From contig KE159795.1 in NCBI GenBank assembly GCA_000403475.2, forward strand, positions 798,807-862,806: 64,000 bases of DNA, written 5' to 3'. The notes below the pieces were generated by a model that searched no databases, was not told where the DNA came from, and worked only from the letters and a program-made list of their open reading frames with translations. The DNA is from Lachnospiraceae bacterium MD308 (lineage in GTDB: Bacteria > Bacillota > Clostridia > Lachnospirales > Lachnospiraceae). Below are positions 27,313-37,331 of the stretch, in pieces. The translations under genes were made by a program, and so were the position numbers. The stretch's first letter is position 1. Each line of letters begins with the position of its first letter.

Positions 27313-27341
27313 ATTTTACTGTTTTTGCCAGTATTCGTCAA
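27313..27341 (-). promoter_or_regulatory. ppdK promoter
   Basis: Minus strand TTGACG (27336-27341), 17 bases, TAAAAT (27313-27318), a good sigma-A match 45 bases before the start codon. Confidence 0.65.
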
Positions 27342-27351
27342 GTAAATTGCC

Positions 27352-28749
27352 CTACATTTCCCTCAAAAATGCTTTATAGCCCTTGTACGCCTCATACACG
27401 TCCGCCTTGCTCACCGCCTCCCACGGAGCATGCATGCCAAGGACCGCAACACCGCTGTCGATAACCTCCATTCCATAGTTGGCCATGATATACGCAATCG
27501 TACCGCCGCCGCCTGCGTCCACCTTGCCAAGCTCCGCGAACTGATAAGCTACCTTCTCTTTGTCAAGGGCATTTCGAATCTGCGCGAGATACTCCGCATT
27601 GGCGTCATTAGACCCCGCTTTCCCGCGGCTCCCGGTAAACTTGTTGAACACCAGCCCTTTGCCGAAAAATGCCGAACTTCTCTTCTCAAAATTCTCCGCA
27701 AACATCGGATCATACGCCGCGCTCACATCCGAAGAAAGCATCTTGGAATTTTTAAGCGACCGCCTTACCTTAAGGTCGGATTCCTCCCCGGAAAGCGCCA
27801 AAAGCTCTGCCACGGTATTTTCAAAAAACCGGGAATGCATGCCCGTAGCGCCAACACTGCCAATCTCCTCCTTGTCAACGAGAATACAGCATGCAGTCCG
27901 CTTTACTTTCGGCATATCCAGCAGCGCAAAAAGGGAAGTGAACCCGCACACCCGGTCATCCTGCCCGTAAGCTAAGACCATGCTCCGGTCAAGCCCCAAA
28001 TCTCTCGCCCTTCCCGCCGGGACGATCTCAAGCTCCGCAGACACAAAATCTTCTTCTTCCATATGATAGTATTCTTTCAGAAGAGCAAGAACCTTCGCCT
28101 TCACCGCATGTTTCTCATCCTTGTCAAGCCCTTCTGCCTCCGTCAGCGGGCGGCTGCCGATCAAAAGATCTAGTTTTTCCCCCTCAATCACCGCATTTGC
28201 CTTCTTCTCCATCTGTTTTGACGCCAGATGCACCAGAAGGTCTGTGATGGTAAACACCGGGTCGTCATCCTTTTCTCCGATACTGACCGTTTCCACCGTA
28301 CCGTCCTTTTTCGCAACAACTCCATGGAGCGCCAGCGGCAGCGTCACCCACTGATACTTCTTGATGCCCCCGTAATAATGGGTATCGAGGTAGGCAAGCT
28401 CCTCGCTCTCATAAAGAGGATTCTGCTTTACGTCAATCCTCGGCGAGTCAATGTGGGCGCCCAGGATATTCATGCCCCCCTCAAGCGGCTCGCTCCCCAT
28501 ATGAAACGCTGCAATGCTCTTACCCATGCACACCGCGTAGATCTTGTCTCCCTGCCTAAGCCCTTCCTTCGCAGCCATCTTCTCTTCCAGGCTCACGTAG
28601 CCATTTTTACGCAGCCTTTCCACTGTAAGGGCCACGCACTCCCGCTCCGTCTTTCCAAGGTCAAGGCACCTCTTATAGTCCTCATTAATCTTATCCAGTT
28701 CCTTTAACTGCTCATCTGTGTAATCTTTCCATACATTCTTTCTGTCCAT
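27352..28749 (-). CDS. apeB: M18-family aspartyl/leucyl aminopeptidase
   Basis: This is a 465-residue zinc aminopeptidase of the M18 family. The metal and catalytic motifs are present: GAHIDSPR, DKEEIGSVGATGMHS and the late GMHAPWEAVSKAD. It removes N-terminal residues from peptides in the cytoplasm. The first codon of the open frame is TTG; ATG 28749 with GGGAG upstream is the better start. The promoter at 28784-28812 overlaps the end of the neighbouring TOPRIM remnant. Confidence 0.93.
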   Translation of the reverse strand: MDRKNVWKDYTDEQLKELDKINEDYKRCLDLGKTERECVALTVERLRKNGYVSLEEKMAAKEGLRQGDKIYAVCMGKSIAAFHMGSEPLEGGMNILGAHIDSPRIDVKQNPLYESEELAYLDTHYYGGIKKYQWVTLPLALHGVVAKKDGTVETVSIGEKDDDPVFTITDLLVHLASKQMEKKANAVIEGEKLDLLIGSRPLTEAEGLDKDEKHAVKAKVLALLKEYYHMEEEDFVSAELEIVPAGRARDLGLDRSMVLAYGQDDRVCGFTSLFALLDMPKVKRTACCILVDKEEIGSVGATGMHSRFFENTVAELLALSGEESDLKVRRSLKNSKMLSSDVSAAYDPMFAENFEKRSSAFFGKGLVFNKFTGSRGKAGSNDANAEYLAQIRNALDKEKVAYQFAELGKVDAGGGGTIAYIMANYGMEVIDSGVAVLGMHAPWEAVSKADVYEAYKGYKAFLREM

Positions 28750-28783
28750 CGTCAAACATCTCCCTTCCGCTTTCTTACTTTAT

Positions 28784-28812
28784 AAAATATATTAGTCTTT
28801 TCATCCTGTCAA
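28784..28812 (-). promoter_or_regulatory. apeB promoter
   Basis: Minus strand TTGACA (28807-28812), 17 bases, TATTTT (28784-28789). The -35 box overlaps the stop of the upstream TOPRIM remnant. Confidence 0.55.
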
Positions 28813-29343
28813 TAAAGTACAATCCCCAACTTTTCAAAAAATAATGACACATTACTGTATCGTTTTAAAGAATTTCCATTCTCCATTATAAATTCCCATG
28901 TTTCTCTATAAGTACCTGATACATGGAATGATTCATCGTATAATAGCTCCTGAAACTCATCCGGGTGTTCCCCATACTTTTCTGCTATTTCATATGCCAA
29001 GCTTTCCTTTTCATCATCAGTCAAGTCATCTTCTATATTGTGAAGTACATGTTCTATGTTTCTCGAAAAATAATAAATCTCATATGGCAGACCAGCCATC
29101 TGCTCCGACTCTGCCAGCAGATGTGCAATCGCCCGTTTGCTGATTTTTCCTCAGATAGTCAGCTATTTCCCTTTTTATGCGCTCTCCAATATACTTCACT
29201 GTCATATTTTCATCTGCTGTGATATCCGTATGCAAAACATCAAATTCAATATCATGCTCTTTTGCGAGCTTTGAAAACACCAAAGCTAATGCCTCTTCAT
29301 CTGTCAGTCCTTCTACGAGGAGCAGTATAATCTTTTTAGTCAT
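28809..29343 (-). pseudogene. TOPRIM/AbiLii-like protein, internally deleted and frameshifted
   Basis: The N-terminal part (from 29343) reads MTKKIILLLVEGLTDEEALA, the Glu-containing first TOPRIM strand, and continues to 'KREIADYLRKN' near 29155. The next frame then supplies SKRAIAHLLAESEQMAGLPY and EIYYFSRNIEHVLHN and ends at 28809 with 'SLKRYSNVSLFFEKLG'. The usual middle portion with the D-x-D metal site is missing, and the two ends are out of frame. The gene overlaps the AAA ATPase by 8 bases. Intact pairs of this kind (AbiLi/AbiLii, and more distantly PARIS AriA/AriB) abort phage infection. The effector here is probably dead. Confidence 0.65.
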
Positions 29344-30727
29344 ACAAGCCTACCCTTCCTGCTCTCCGCAAAGCGAATTCCATCTCATAAATATTTGTCT
29401 CATCATATAATTTCTCTTTCTGCCCTCCTAGTTTAATACTTCTCAAATAAGACAGCCTTGTGTTCTGCGTATTTTTGATATAGGCAGACTTAATGTATCG
29501 GTTCTCCGGATTTACCGTTGTATAAATCAGGAATTCGTTCTCGAGAACTTCCAAAGGGCGCAGATTATGCGAAGTAAAGATCAGCTGTCCTTTTGCTTTT
29601 TCCTGCATAACCCCCAGGCACTCTCCCAAAAGATATTCATATATCCCCGAGTCAAATTCATCCACTACAAAGCAGTAAGATTCCCGGTTATAACAGGCAA
29701 CCAGGTTGCTGCATATAGAAATCAGTTTCTTAATTCCCGCAGATTCATACAAAAGCGGAATCTTCGCCTCCCCCCGCATCGTAATTACTTCAAACTGAAT
29801 GCCATCCTTTCCATTCTCCATAAGCTTATCAAACGAATTATAAATCTCCAGCTTAATTTCCGGTATCAGGGATTTCATAACAATATTGATCTGCTCTATC
29901 GTATTCGCCACATAAGGAAAATCCTCTTTTGCAACCACATTAACGTCCGTAAGGCGGAGCATAATCCCCCCAATCCGCTTTTTTTCTGAGTTCGTCCAGT
30001 CAATATTGACAGGTATCGTATCCAGATTCAAAGCCAGCAAAGCATAATGTGCATTTTCCACAACAGCAAGGTCATATATTCCAAAGCTTTGCAAAAGACT
30101 GCTTACGCCAAAAATCTTTTCCGCATCGCCTTTTGCTTTTGCAAATATATCCTGCGCCTTTCTTGAAAACAAGAACGAACCAACGTCAGGCCTTTGCTTT
30201 TCTTCGTTATAGTCTTCCGTTATCTGCCGAGCGATTCCCAAAGCAACCATGCTCTCCATATTTTTTTCAAAATAATTCTGATATTTCAGAGGGCGGAAAA
30301 TTTCCTTTTCTTCTTTTCGATAATCAAATACCGGCGTTAACTTCGTTCTTTTACCTTCTTCATAGTTCCTTACACTGAGTTTTTCCCCGCTTACGCAAAA
30401 ACTGTGCTCTCCGTTTTTTGATAACTCCACCTCATATTCCACATAACTTTCACCAGCATCCGTCCTGATCTCAAAGCAATATTTCACACAGGCATTATCA
30501 CTCTGAGAATTTATATAATAAAAAAAATGAGCCGGAATCCGCTTTCCGCTAAACAGGCATTTTAACAATACCATACAGTCAACGACAACTGTCTTTCCAG
30601 ATCCATTCTGCCCGTAAATCCCCAGAATACTTCCCCTTTTTCTTTGTGCAATGTCAATCTTCCCGTACTTTACATTTTTTATGTTCTTTATCTCCATCGC
30701 CACAAGGCGAACAACATTCCCGGTCAT
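29336..30727 (-). CDS. AAA/ABC-type ATPase of an AbiL-like defence pair
   Basis: The start is ATG 30727 behind GGGGAGG. The 463-residue protein has Walker A GIYGQNGSGKT near residue 38, a long helical insert, a signature-like LLYESAGIKKL, Walker B CFVVDEFDSGIY and a switch His in LIFTSHNLRPLE. This is the layout of AAA_15/AAA_21 ATPases that pair with TOPRIM nucleases. The downstream TOPRIM partner is broken, so the ATPase may be an orphan. It is transcribed away from kbl and lies between core genes, marking an inserted defence module. Confidence 0.82.
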   Translation of the reverse strand: MTGNVVRLVAMEIKNIKNVKYGKIDIAQRKRGSILGIYGQNGSGKTVVVDCMVLLKCLFSGKRIPAHFFYYINSQSDNACVKYCFEIRTDAGESYVEYEVELSKNGEHSFCVSGEKLSVRNYEEGKRTKLTPVFDYRKEEKEIFRPLKYQNYFEKNMESMVALGIARQITEDYNEEKQRPDVGSFLFSRKAQDIFAKAKGDAEKIFGVSSLLQSFGIYDLAVVENAHYALLALNLDTIPVNIDWTNSEKKRIGGIMLRLTDVNVVAKEDFPYVANTIEQINIVMKSLIPEIKLEIYNSFDKLMENGKDGIQFEVITMRGEAKIPLLYESAGIKKLISICSNLVACYNRESYCFVVDEFDSGIYEYLLGECLGVMQEKAKGQLIFTSHNLRPLEVLENEFLIYTTVNPENRYIKSAYIKNTQNTRLSYLRSIKLGGQKEKLYDETNIYEMEFALRRAGRVGLYD

Positions 30728-30947
30728 ACGCAACCTCCCCATTCTTCTTATATCATTCCAGTTTATTATATGTTATAATACCCAATAAGTCAATTTATAT
30801 TCCATATTCGTTAATTTATTTAACATTTATCATTTTTAATTGTATTGCGAAAAATATATTTAGAAACAACACTTATGCAGACCATGCTATATATACAATA
30901 CAACTCAATGACTAAATTGACTCACGGGCGGCGTTCTCCCGCCAGCG

Positions 30948-30981
30948 CCAAAAAACGCAGCACCGAAATGATGCTGCGTTT
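30948..30981 (-). terminator. kbl terminator
   Basis: Minus strand AAACGCAGCA / TGCTGCGTTT stem with a 9-base loop and a T6 tail, 25 bases past the kbl stop. The bases 30743-30947 upstream of the ATPase are AT-rich and hold no gene. Confidence 0.8.
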
Positions 30982-31005
30982 CTTATTTTCTCTGTTATAT
31001 TCTAT

Positions 31006-32199
31006 CTACTTCATCTCTTCTCTTACTTCTTTAAAGCACTTCACGATAAAGTCGATATCTTCTTTCGTATGGCTGGCGCATACCTGTGTACGGATTCTCG
31101 CTTTTCCCTTCGGCACTACAGGATAGGAGAATGCCACTACATAAACGCCCTTATCCATCATCCGTTTTGCGAACTCAGCCGCTGTCTTCTCATCATAGAG
31201 CATAACCGGCACGCAAGGATGTGTTCCAGGAATAACGTCAAATTCATTGTCCACCAGTTCCTTGCGGTAGTATGCGGTAATCTCCTCTAAGTGGTCTCTC
31301 AGCTCCGTACTCTCATCCAGCATGTCAAACAGCTCGATGCTTGCTCCTGCGATTGCCGGCGCAAGAGAGTTGGAGAACAGGTACGGGCGACTCCTCTGGC
31401 GGAGCAGGTCGATGATTTCCTTTCTTCCCGAAGTATATCCCCCGGACGCTCCTCCCAGAGCTTTTCCAAGAGTACCGGTGATAATGTCCACACGCCCCTG
31501 CACGCCGCAGTGCTCCGGAGTTCCGCGCCCGGTCTTTCCGACAAATCCAACCGCATGGCTGTCGTCCACCATCACAAGCGCGTTGTACTTATCTGCCAGG
31601 TCGCATACGCCCTTCAGGTTGCAGATGATGCCGTCCATGGAAAATACGCCGTCTGTAGCAATCAGCTTGATCCTTGCGCCTGCCTCGTCAGCCTCTTTCA
31701 GTTTCGCCTCAAGGTCTTCCATATCATTGTTCTTATAGCGGAAACGTTTTGCCTTGCAAAGGCGCACTCCGTCGATGATGGACGCATGATTAAGCTCATC
31801 GCTGATCACCGCGTCATCTGCCGTAAGGATCGTCTCGAACAACCCGCCGTTAGCGTCAAAACAGGAAGAATAGAGAATCGTATCATCTGTTCCGAGGAAA
31901 TCAGAAATCTTCTTCTCCAGTTTCTTATGGATATCCTGGGTTCCGCAGATAAAGCGGACAGACGCAACGCCGTATCCCTTTTCATCATAAGTCTTTTTTG
32001 CCGCCTCAATCAGTCTCGCGTTGTCGCCAAGCCCGAGATAATTGTTCGCGCACATGCATAAAAGCTCTCTTCCGTCCTCCATCTTTACTCTGGAACCCTG
32101 AGGCGAGATGAACGGGGCCTCTCCTTTAAAAAGTCCTGCCTCTTTGATTCCTTCTACTTCTTTTGTGTAAATGCTTAAAATATCATCTTTGCGTGCCAT
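31006..32199 (-). CDS. kbl: Glycine C-acetyltransferase (2-amino-3-ketobutyrate CoA ligase)
   Basis: This pyridoxal-phosphate enzyme of the alpha-oxoamine synthase family converts 2-amino-3-ketobutyrate + CoA to glycine + acetyl-CoA. The 397-residue chain shows 'MCANNYLGL', the [10 protein letters not shown] strand holding the PLP-ring Asp, and [14 protein letters not shown] with the Schiff-base Lys. The start has GGAAGAGG. It follows tdh after 54 bases in the same operon, giving the two-step threonine-to-glycine route. Confidence 0.95.
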   Translation of the reverse strand: MARKDDILSIYTKEVEGIKEAGLFKGEAPFISPQGSRVKMEDGRELLCMCANNYLGLGDNARLIEAAKKTYDEKGYGVASVRFICGTQDIHKKLEKKISDFLGTDDTILYSSCFDANGGLFETILTADDAVISDELNHASIIDGVRLCKAKRFRYKNNDMEDLEAKLKEADEAGARIKLIATDGVFSMDGIICNLKGVCDLADKYNALVMVDDSHAVGFVGKTGRGTPEHCGVQGRVDIITGTLGKALGGASGGYTSGRKEIIDLLRQRSRPYLFSNSLAPAIAGASIELFDMLDESTELRDHLEEITAYYRKELVDNEFDVIPGTHPCVPVMLYDEKTAAEFAKRMMDKGVYVVAFSYPVVPKGKARIRTQVCASHTKEDIDFIVKCFKEVREEMK

Positions 32200-32253
32200 T
32201 GGCCTCTTCCTTCTTTCTTTAATTATTATTTCAAAACACGATAAATGAAACTC

Positions 32254-33315
32254 TTAGTCATTAATATGCGCCCAGTCAAGAATGACCTTTCCTGACTCAC
32301 CGGAAATCATAGCCTCGAATCCCTTTTCGTAATCCTTAATGTCGAAATGATGTGTGATAATCTCGGAAATATCAAGTCCTGCCTGTAACATTGTAGACAT
32401 CTTGTACCATGTATCCCACACTTTTCTTCCATAGATGCCGCGAAGGTTCAGCCCGTTAAAGATCACCGTCTCAAGATCCACTTTAGCATCTGTCCTCTGA
32501 AGTCCGAGAAGGGCAATCTTACCGCCGTGTTTCATGTTATGGATCATGTCATGAAGTCCTGCCTGCGAACCGGACATCTCAAGGCCCACGTCGAAACCTT
32601 CTGTCATGCCGATCTCTTTCATAACGTCCGGAAGTTTTTCTTCCGCGAGGTTTACGGCTCTTGTTGCGCCAAGTTTCATTGCAAGGTCCAGACGATACTG
32701 GTTAAAGTCTGTGATTACCACGTGTCTTGCTCCTGAGAATTTCGCGATTGCGGCTGCCATAATACCGATCGGGCCTGCACCCGCCACAAGTACGTCTTCC
32801 CCTAACATATCGTAGGAAAGCGCTGTATGTGTTGCATTTCCAAACGGATCAAAAATCGCATACATCTCTTCCGGAATGTTCGGATTGCATGGCCATACAT
32901 TTGAAGACGGGATTACAAGATATTCTGCAAAAGCTCCGTTTCTGTTAACGCCGACGCCTTTCGCGTCTTTGCAGTTCTCTTTATGGCCCTCCAGACAGTT
33001 TCTGCACTTTCCGCAAGTGATATGTCCTTCACCGGATACGAGATCTCCGATCTTAAATCCTTCCACACCTGCTCCGGTTTCTACAATCTCGCCTACATAT
33101 TCATGGCCTGCCGTAAGCCCTACCGGAATCGTATGCTGCGCCCAGTCATTCCACTGATAGATGTGAACGTCCGTACCGCAGATGGCCGTCTTATGTATCT
33201 TAATCTTTACGTCATTGGGACCAACCTCCGGAATCGGCACCCGTTTCATCCACAGGCCTTCCTCCGGTTTCTCTTTGACCAGCGCCCACATCATACCATC
33301 ATTTTTTTCACTCAT
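32254..33315 (-). CDS. tdh: L-threonine 3-dehydrogenase
   Basis: This zinc medium-chain dehydrogenase oxidises L-threonine with NAD+. The 353-residue protein has the catalytic Cys in [21 protein letters not shown] with the catalytic-zinc His-Glu, four structural-zinc cysteines in [15 protein letters not shown], and the Rossmann motif [14 protein letters not shown]. The start follows GGGAGG. It is the first gene of tdh-kbl and is divergent from the serine/threonine transporter sstT across a 321-base gap. That gap holds two TATCGATA palindromes (about 33525-33575) of unknown use and the sstT leader. Confidence 0.95.
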   Translation of the reverse strand: MSEKNDGMMWALVKEKPEEGLWMKRVPIPEVGPNDVKIKIHKTAICGTDVHIYQWNDWAQHTIPVGLTAGHEYVGEIVETGAGVEGFKIGDLVSGEGHITCGKCRNCLEGHKENCKDAKGVGVNRNGAFAEYLVIPSSNVWPCNPNIPEEMYAIFDPFGNATHTALSYDMLGEDVLVAGAGPIGIMAAAIAKFSGARHVVITDFNQYRLDLAMKLGATRAVNLAEEKLPDVMKEIGMTEGFDVGLEMSGSQAGLHDMIHNMKHGGKIALLGLQRTDAKVDLETVIFNGLNLRGIYGRKVWDTWYKMSTMLQAGLDISEIITHHFDIKDYEKGFEAMISGESGKVILDWAHIND

Positions 33316-33616
33316 TGTTTGTGTTACCTCCCATTTCCACCGTCTCCCCAGACGATATTATTGTTGATGCTGTCATTATATCACTCCTCAACTACATGTA
33401 CAATGGATTTTATACATTTTTTGTCTGATTTGTCAAAATATTCACACACTAAAATCCTTTTTATGTCAACATTTACAATTTTCATATTTACAAATCCAAA
33501 GAAATTGTTTATAATTACTTTTATATTATCGATATGTCATATGAGTCAAATCATATAATATCGATAAATCGGGGAAACGAAATCTATAGAGAAAGAGAGG
33601 GAGCAGGTACACGCAT

Positions 33617-33640
33617 ATGTATCTGCGAAACAAAACATGA
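33617..33640 (+). other. Possible 7-codon leader ORF coupled to sstT
   Basis: ATG 33617 opens MYLRNKT and stops at TGA 33638-33640, which overlaps the sstT start as ATGA. The only ribosome-binding-like sequence (GAGAGGGAGCAGG, 33595-33607) is placed for this leader ORF (9 bases), not for sstT. It could be a translational-coupling device ending in Thr; it could also be chance. Confidence 0.35.
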
Positions 33641-34878
33641 AAAATGTAATTGCAAAATGGAATAGCATCAGTCTTGTTCTGAGAATCCTGTGTGGTCTTA
33701 TCATCGGTATTCTTCTCGGGCTGGCAATTCCAAAGGTAACCGTAATCGCGATTCTGGGAGACTTATTCGTTGGCGCTCTGAAAGCTATCGCTCCGCTCCT
33801 TGTATTCTTCCTTGTAATAAGCGCTCTCGCACATACAGGTGAAGGTCAGAAGACAAACATGGGATTTATTGTTGCACTGTACATGATCGGCAATCTGTTC
33901 TCCGCACTCGTATCAGTGTTTGCATGCAAAGCATTCCCGGTAACTTTAACACTTGCGGAGGCTGCAGGCGAGGACATGGCTCCTCCAAGCGGCGTAGGCG
34001 AAGTATTAAAGAACCTGTTGCTCAATGCGGTATCTAACCCTGTAGCTTCCATCGTAAACGCCAACTATATCGGAATCCTTGTATGGGCTTGTATCTTTGG
34101 CATCGCTTTCAAGATGGCAAAACCTGCAACAAAAGATATGCTTGATGATATTTCCGACGTTATTTCCCAGGCGGTTAAATGGGTAATCAGTTTCGCGCCA
34201 TTTGGTATTATGGGTCTTATCTTCAACGTTATTTCCTCGTCCGGACTTGGCGCACTGTTATCTTACGGAAGACTGATCCTTGTGTTAGTGGGATCTATGG
34301 CATTTGTAGCACTTATTATGAATCCGATCATCGTATTCCTGTGCATCAGAAAGAACCCATACCCGCTTGTATTCAAGTGTCTGTCACGCAGTTTCATCAC
34401 TGCATTCTTTACACGTAGTTCCGCAGCAAATATCCCTGTAAATATGGAACTTTGTAAAGAACTGGAATTAGACGAGAATACATATTCCGTATCCATTCCT
34501 TTAGGTGCTACGATCAACATGGCCGGAGCTGCTATCACAATCTCTGTAATGGCATTATCCGCTGCTTATACGGTTGGTATCGATGTAGACTTCGGAACAG
34601 CTCTCATCCTCTGCGTACTTGCTGCACTTAGTGCTGCCGGTGCATCAGGTGTTGCCGGCGGTTCTCTGTTACTTATTCCTATGGCATGCAGCTTATTCGG
34701 TGTTCCGTCCGAGATTGCTATGCAGGTTGTAGGTGTTGGTTTCATTATCGGTGTTATCCAGGATTCCTGTGAGACAGGACTTAACTCCTCCACAGATGTT
34801 CTCTTTACAGCAGCTGCTGATATCAGAGACAGAAGACTGCACCCGGAGAGATACAACGGAAAACAGGTGAACATCTAA
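33637..34878 (+). CDS. sstT: Serine/threonine:sodium symporter SstT
   Basis: This 413-residue dicarboxylate/amino-acid:cation symporter has eight membrane helices and two re-entrant loops. Diagnostic stretches are 'AFFTRSSAANIPVNMELC', 'PLGATINMAGAAI' and 'GASGVAGGSLLLIPMACSLFG'. It imports serine and threonine with sodium. It is divergent from tdh-kbl, so threonine uptake and breakdown are side by side. No good ribosome site lies directly upstream of its ATG; see the leader ORF. It shares a two-way terminator with glyS. Confidence 0.93.
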   Translation: MKNVIAKWNSISLVLRILCGLIIGILLGLAIPKVTVIAILGDLFVGALKAIAPLLVFFLVISALAHTGEGQKTNMGFIVALYMIGNLFSALVSVFACKAFPVTLTLAEAAGEDMAPPSGVGEVLKNLLLNAVSNPVASIVNANYIGILVWACIFGIAFKMAKPATKDMLDDISDVISQAVKWVISFAPFGIMGLIFNVISSSGLGALLSYGRLILVLVGSMAFVALIMNPIIVFLCIRKNPYPLVFKCLSRSFITAFFTRSSAANIPVNMELCKELELDENTYSVSIPLGATINMAGAAITISVMALSAAYTVGIDVDFGTALILCVLAALSAAGASGVAGGSLLLIPMACSLFGVPSEIAMQVVGVGFIIGVIQDSCETGLNSSTDVLFTAAADIRDRRLHPERYNGKQVNI

Positions 34879-34901
34879 GAAAAATATAATACAAAGAAAA
34901 G

Positions 34902-34940
34902 AAATAAAGTTCCGGACATCAAAATCCGGAACTTTATTTT
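34902..34940. terminator. Bidirectional terminator between sstT and glyS
   Basis: AAATAAAGTTCCGGA / TCCGGAACTTTATTTT around an 8-base loop, with T-rich tails in both directions; it serves convergent sstT and glyS. Confidence 0.85.
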
Positions 34941-34968
34941 ATCTTTTAAAAATCAGAGCTCAAATTTT

Positions 34969-36360
34969 CTACCACTCAAATTTCTTTGCAAAATATGCGT
35001 CTAACTCATCAATCTTAACTCTCTCCTGCTCCATCGTATCACGGTCGCGGACAGTAACCGCTCCGTCTTCCTCAGAATCAAAATCATAGGTCACGCAGAA
35101 CGGAGTGCCAATCTCATCCTGACGGCGGTAACGCTTGCCGATATTTCCTCTCTCGTCAAACTCGCAGTTATATTTCTTAGAAAGCTGTGCATACACTTTC
35201 TCCGCGCCTTCATTCAATTTCTTAGACAGCGGCAGCACGCCGATCTTAACCGGAGCAAGCGCCGGATGGAAACGAAGGACAGTCCTCTTGTCTCCGCCTT
35301 CCAGTTCTTCCTCGTCATATGCGCTGCAAAGGAACGCCAGCACCATACGGTCTGCGCCGAGAGACGGCTCAATAACGTAGGGAACATACTTTTCCTTCTT
35401 CTCGTCATCAAAGTAACTCAAATCCTGTTTTGAGACATTGATATGCTGCGTCAGGTCAAAGTCAGTCCTGTCAGCAATTCCCCAAAGCTCGCCCCAGCCA
35501 AACGGGAATAAAAATTCCACGTCCGTGGTCGCCTTGCTGTAGTGGCTCAGCTCCTCCGGGGAGTGGTCGCGGTAGCGAACCTCTTCCTCTTTAAGGCCAA
35601 GCGCCTTTAACCAGTCAAGACAGAACTGTTTCCAGTATTTGAACCACTCAAGATCCGTGTCAGGCTCGCAGAAGAACTCAAGCTCCATCTGCTCAAACTC
35701 TCTTGTACGGAATGTGAAGTTGCCCGGTGTAATCTCATTTCGGAAAGACTTCCCGATCTGGCAGATGCCGAAAGGAATCTTTTTTCTGGAAGTACGCTGT
35801 ACGTTCTTAAAGTTTACAAAGATGCCCTGCGCCGTCTCCGGTCTCAAATACACTGTATTCTTCGCGTCCTCCGTAACGCCCTGGAACGTCTTGAACATCA
35901 GGTTGAACTCACGGATCTCCGTAAAATCATGCTTTCCGCATGTCGGACACGGAACCTCGTGCTCTTTGATATAATTCTCCATCTGTTCATGGCTCCAGCC
36001 GTCAATGCTGTCGCCAATGTCAAGGCCATGCTCCTTCGCGTAATCCTCAATCATCTTGTCCGCGCGGAAACGCTCATGGCACTCTTTGCAGTCCATCAGC
36101 GGATCGCTGAAACCACCAAGATGCCCGCTTGCCACCCATGTCTGCGGATTCATCAGGATCGCGCAGTCCACGCCTACATTATACGGGGATTCCTGGACAA
36201 ACTTCTGCCACCACGCTCTCTTTACATTGTTCTTAAGCTCTACTCCAAGATTGCCGTAATCCCATGTATTCGCAAGACCGCCGTATATCTCAGAGCCAGG
36301 ATATACAAACCCTCTCGACTTCGCCAGCGCAACAATCTTTTCCATTGTCTTTTCTACCAT
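34969..36360 (-). CDS. glyS: Glycyl-tRNA synthetase (single-chain class II)
   Basis: This 463-residue dimeric-type glycyl-tRNA synthetase shows '[23 protein letters not shown]', motif 2 region '[33 protein letters not shown]', and the C-terminal anticodon-binding domain '[11 protein letters not shown]'. Residues between about 90 and 165 carry a Cys pair 'CKECHERF...CPTCGKHDF' typical of the insertion in bacterial forms. It charges tRNA-Gly with glycine. The leader is short and shows no T-box. Its position beside tdh-kbl and sstT fits a glycine-metabolism neighbourhood. Confidence 0.96.
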   Translation of the reverse strand: MVEKTMEKIVALAKSRGFVYPGSEIYGGLANTWDYGNLGVELKNNVKRAWWQKFVQESPYNVGVDCAILMNPQTWVASGHLGGFSDPLMDCKECHERFRADKMIEDYAKEHGLDIGDSIDGWSHEQMENYIKEHEVPCPTCGKHDFTEIREFNLMFKTFQGVTEDAKNTVYLRPETAQGIFVNFKNVQRTSRKKIPFGICQIGKSFRNEITPGNFTFRTREFEQMELEFFCEPDTDLEWFKYWKQFCLDWLKALGLKEEEVRYRDHSPEELSHYSKATTDVEFLFPFGWGELWGIADRTDFDLTQHINVSKQDLSYFDDEKKEKYVPYVIEPSLGADRMVLAFLCSAYDEEELEGGDKRTVLRFHPALAPVKIGVLPLSKKLNEGAEKVYAQLSKKYNCEFDERGNIGKRYRRQDEIGTPFCVTYDFDSEEDGAVTVRDRDTMEQERVKIDELDAYFAKKFEW

Positions 36361-36448
36361 AGCTTACCCTCACCTTCTTAAGTTTCCTTCTTTTTCAGAT
36401 ATTATTATTCCACCGGCAGTCATGCCGGCATCAAATGATTTGTTTACT

Positions 36449-36477
36449 AGTATAACGTCAACCACAATGCATTGCAA
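36449..36477 (-). promoter_or_regulatory. glyS promoter
   Basis: Minus strand TTGCAA (36472-36477), 17 bases, TATACT (36449-36454). A small CCGGCA-TGAC-TGCCGG hairpin lies in the leader at 36413-36428. Confidence 0.6.
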
Positions 36478-36533
36478 GCACTTTATGCTTATGCCAATTT
36501 ATTTTCCAATTCATCCTGCACAAAATTTTGAAC

Positions 36534-36562
36534 TTGTTGTTCTCATTTCAGGATGTTATAAT
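36534..36562 (+). promoter_or_regulatory. Promoter of the ECF S-component gene
   Basis: TTGTTG (36534-36539), 17 bases, perfect TATAAT (36557-36562). The about 55-base leader contains a CCCGC-CTCA-GCGGG hairpin before the AAGGAGG site; it is too short for a known riboswitch. Confidence 0.65.
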
Positions 36563-36622
36563 ACTTTCGTAATTGTATTGTATCCCGCCTCAGCGGGAAT
36601 GATAACAAGGAGGAATTGAATA

Positions 36623-37279
36623 ATGAAAACACAAAAACACGACACTCGTTGGTTAGTCAGTGTTGCACTTATGGCAGCTATCATCATCGTGCTGGCAAAC
36701 ACACCGCTCGGTATGATTCAGCTTCCGATTATTAAGGCGACAACTGTACACATTCCGGTCATTATCGGAGCTGTCTTGCTAGGACCTTCGGCGGGAGCCA
36801 TCCTCGGTGCAGTATTTGGAATTTGTTCACTAATCAGCAACACGATGGCGCCAACTCTTTTATCCTTTGCTTTTTCGCCGTTTATGAGTACCTCCGGAAT
36901 TCCCGGAGCCTTAAAAGCTATATGGATCTCTGTTGGATGCCGAATTCTAATCGGCGTTATATCTGGATGGTTCTGGATAGCGTTGGAAAAGCTGAAGACC
37001 AACCCGCTCATTGCCCTGCCCCTTGTCGGCTTTATAGGCTCAATGGTCAACACTGTTACCGTTATGGGAAGCATCTATTTCCTGTTTGCGCAGCAATACG
37101 CCGAGGCAAGAGAAGTTGCTGTCACTGCTGTTTGGGGTCTTGTCATGGGAACGGTTACTGCTTCCGGCATACCAGAAGCTATTGCTGCGGCAATTCTCGT
37201 CCTTGCAGTCGGGAAAGTTTTGATTCAAGTCTTCAAGAGAATGAATATCGGTACTGTAAGTACACTGCCTGCTAAATAA
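36623..37279 (+). CDS. ECF transporter substrate-binding (S) component
   Basis: This 218-residue membrane protein has about six helices. The first helices 'VSVALMAAIIIVLANTPLG' and 'ATTVHIPVIIGAVLLGPSAGAILGAVFGI' show the conserved pattern of ECF S components of the PF12822 group (RibU, PanT, HmpT and others). It would capture a vitamin or precursor and dock with a shared EcfA/A'/T module encoded elsewhere. The vitamin cannot be named from sequence; a pantothenate- or HMP-type carrier is possible. An IS66 element landed immediately behind the stop codon, probably separating it from its terminator. Confidence 0.8.
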   Translation: MKTQKHDTRWLVSVALMAAIIIVLANTPLGMIQLPIIKATTVHIPVIIGAVLLGPSAGAILGAVFGICSLISNTMAPTLLSFAFSPFMSTSGIPGALKAIWISVGCRILIGVISGWFWIALEKLKTNPLIALPLVGFIGSMVNTVTVMGSIYFLFAQQYAEAREVAVTAVWGLVMGTVTASGIPEAIAAAILVLAVGKVLIQVFKRMNIGTVSTLPAK

Positions 37280-37331
37280 AAAAAATAGTAACAGTTCAGC
37301 CTATTAATTATTTCTACAGGTTTAGCACCGG

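Noticed and set aside
31291-32061. 256-codon plus-strand open frame inside kbl
   Set aside because: Antisense shadow with no ribosome site or family likeness.
36361-36480. T-box riboswitch expected upstream of glyS
   Set aside because: The leader is under 90 bases, with only one small hairpin and no T-box consensus.
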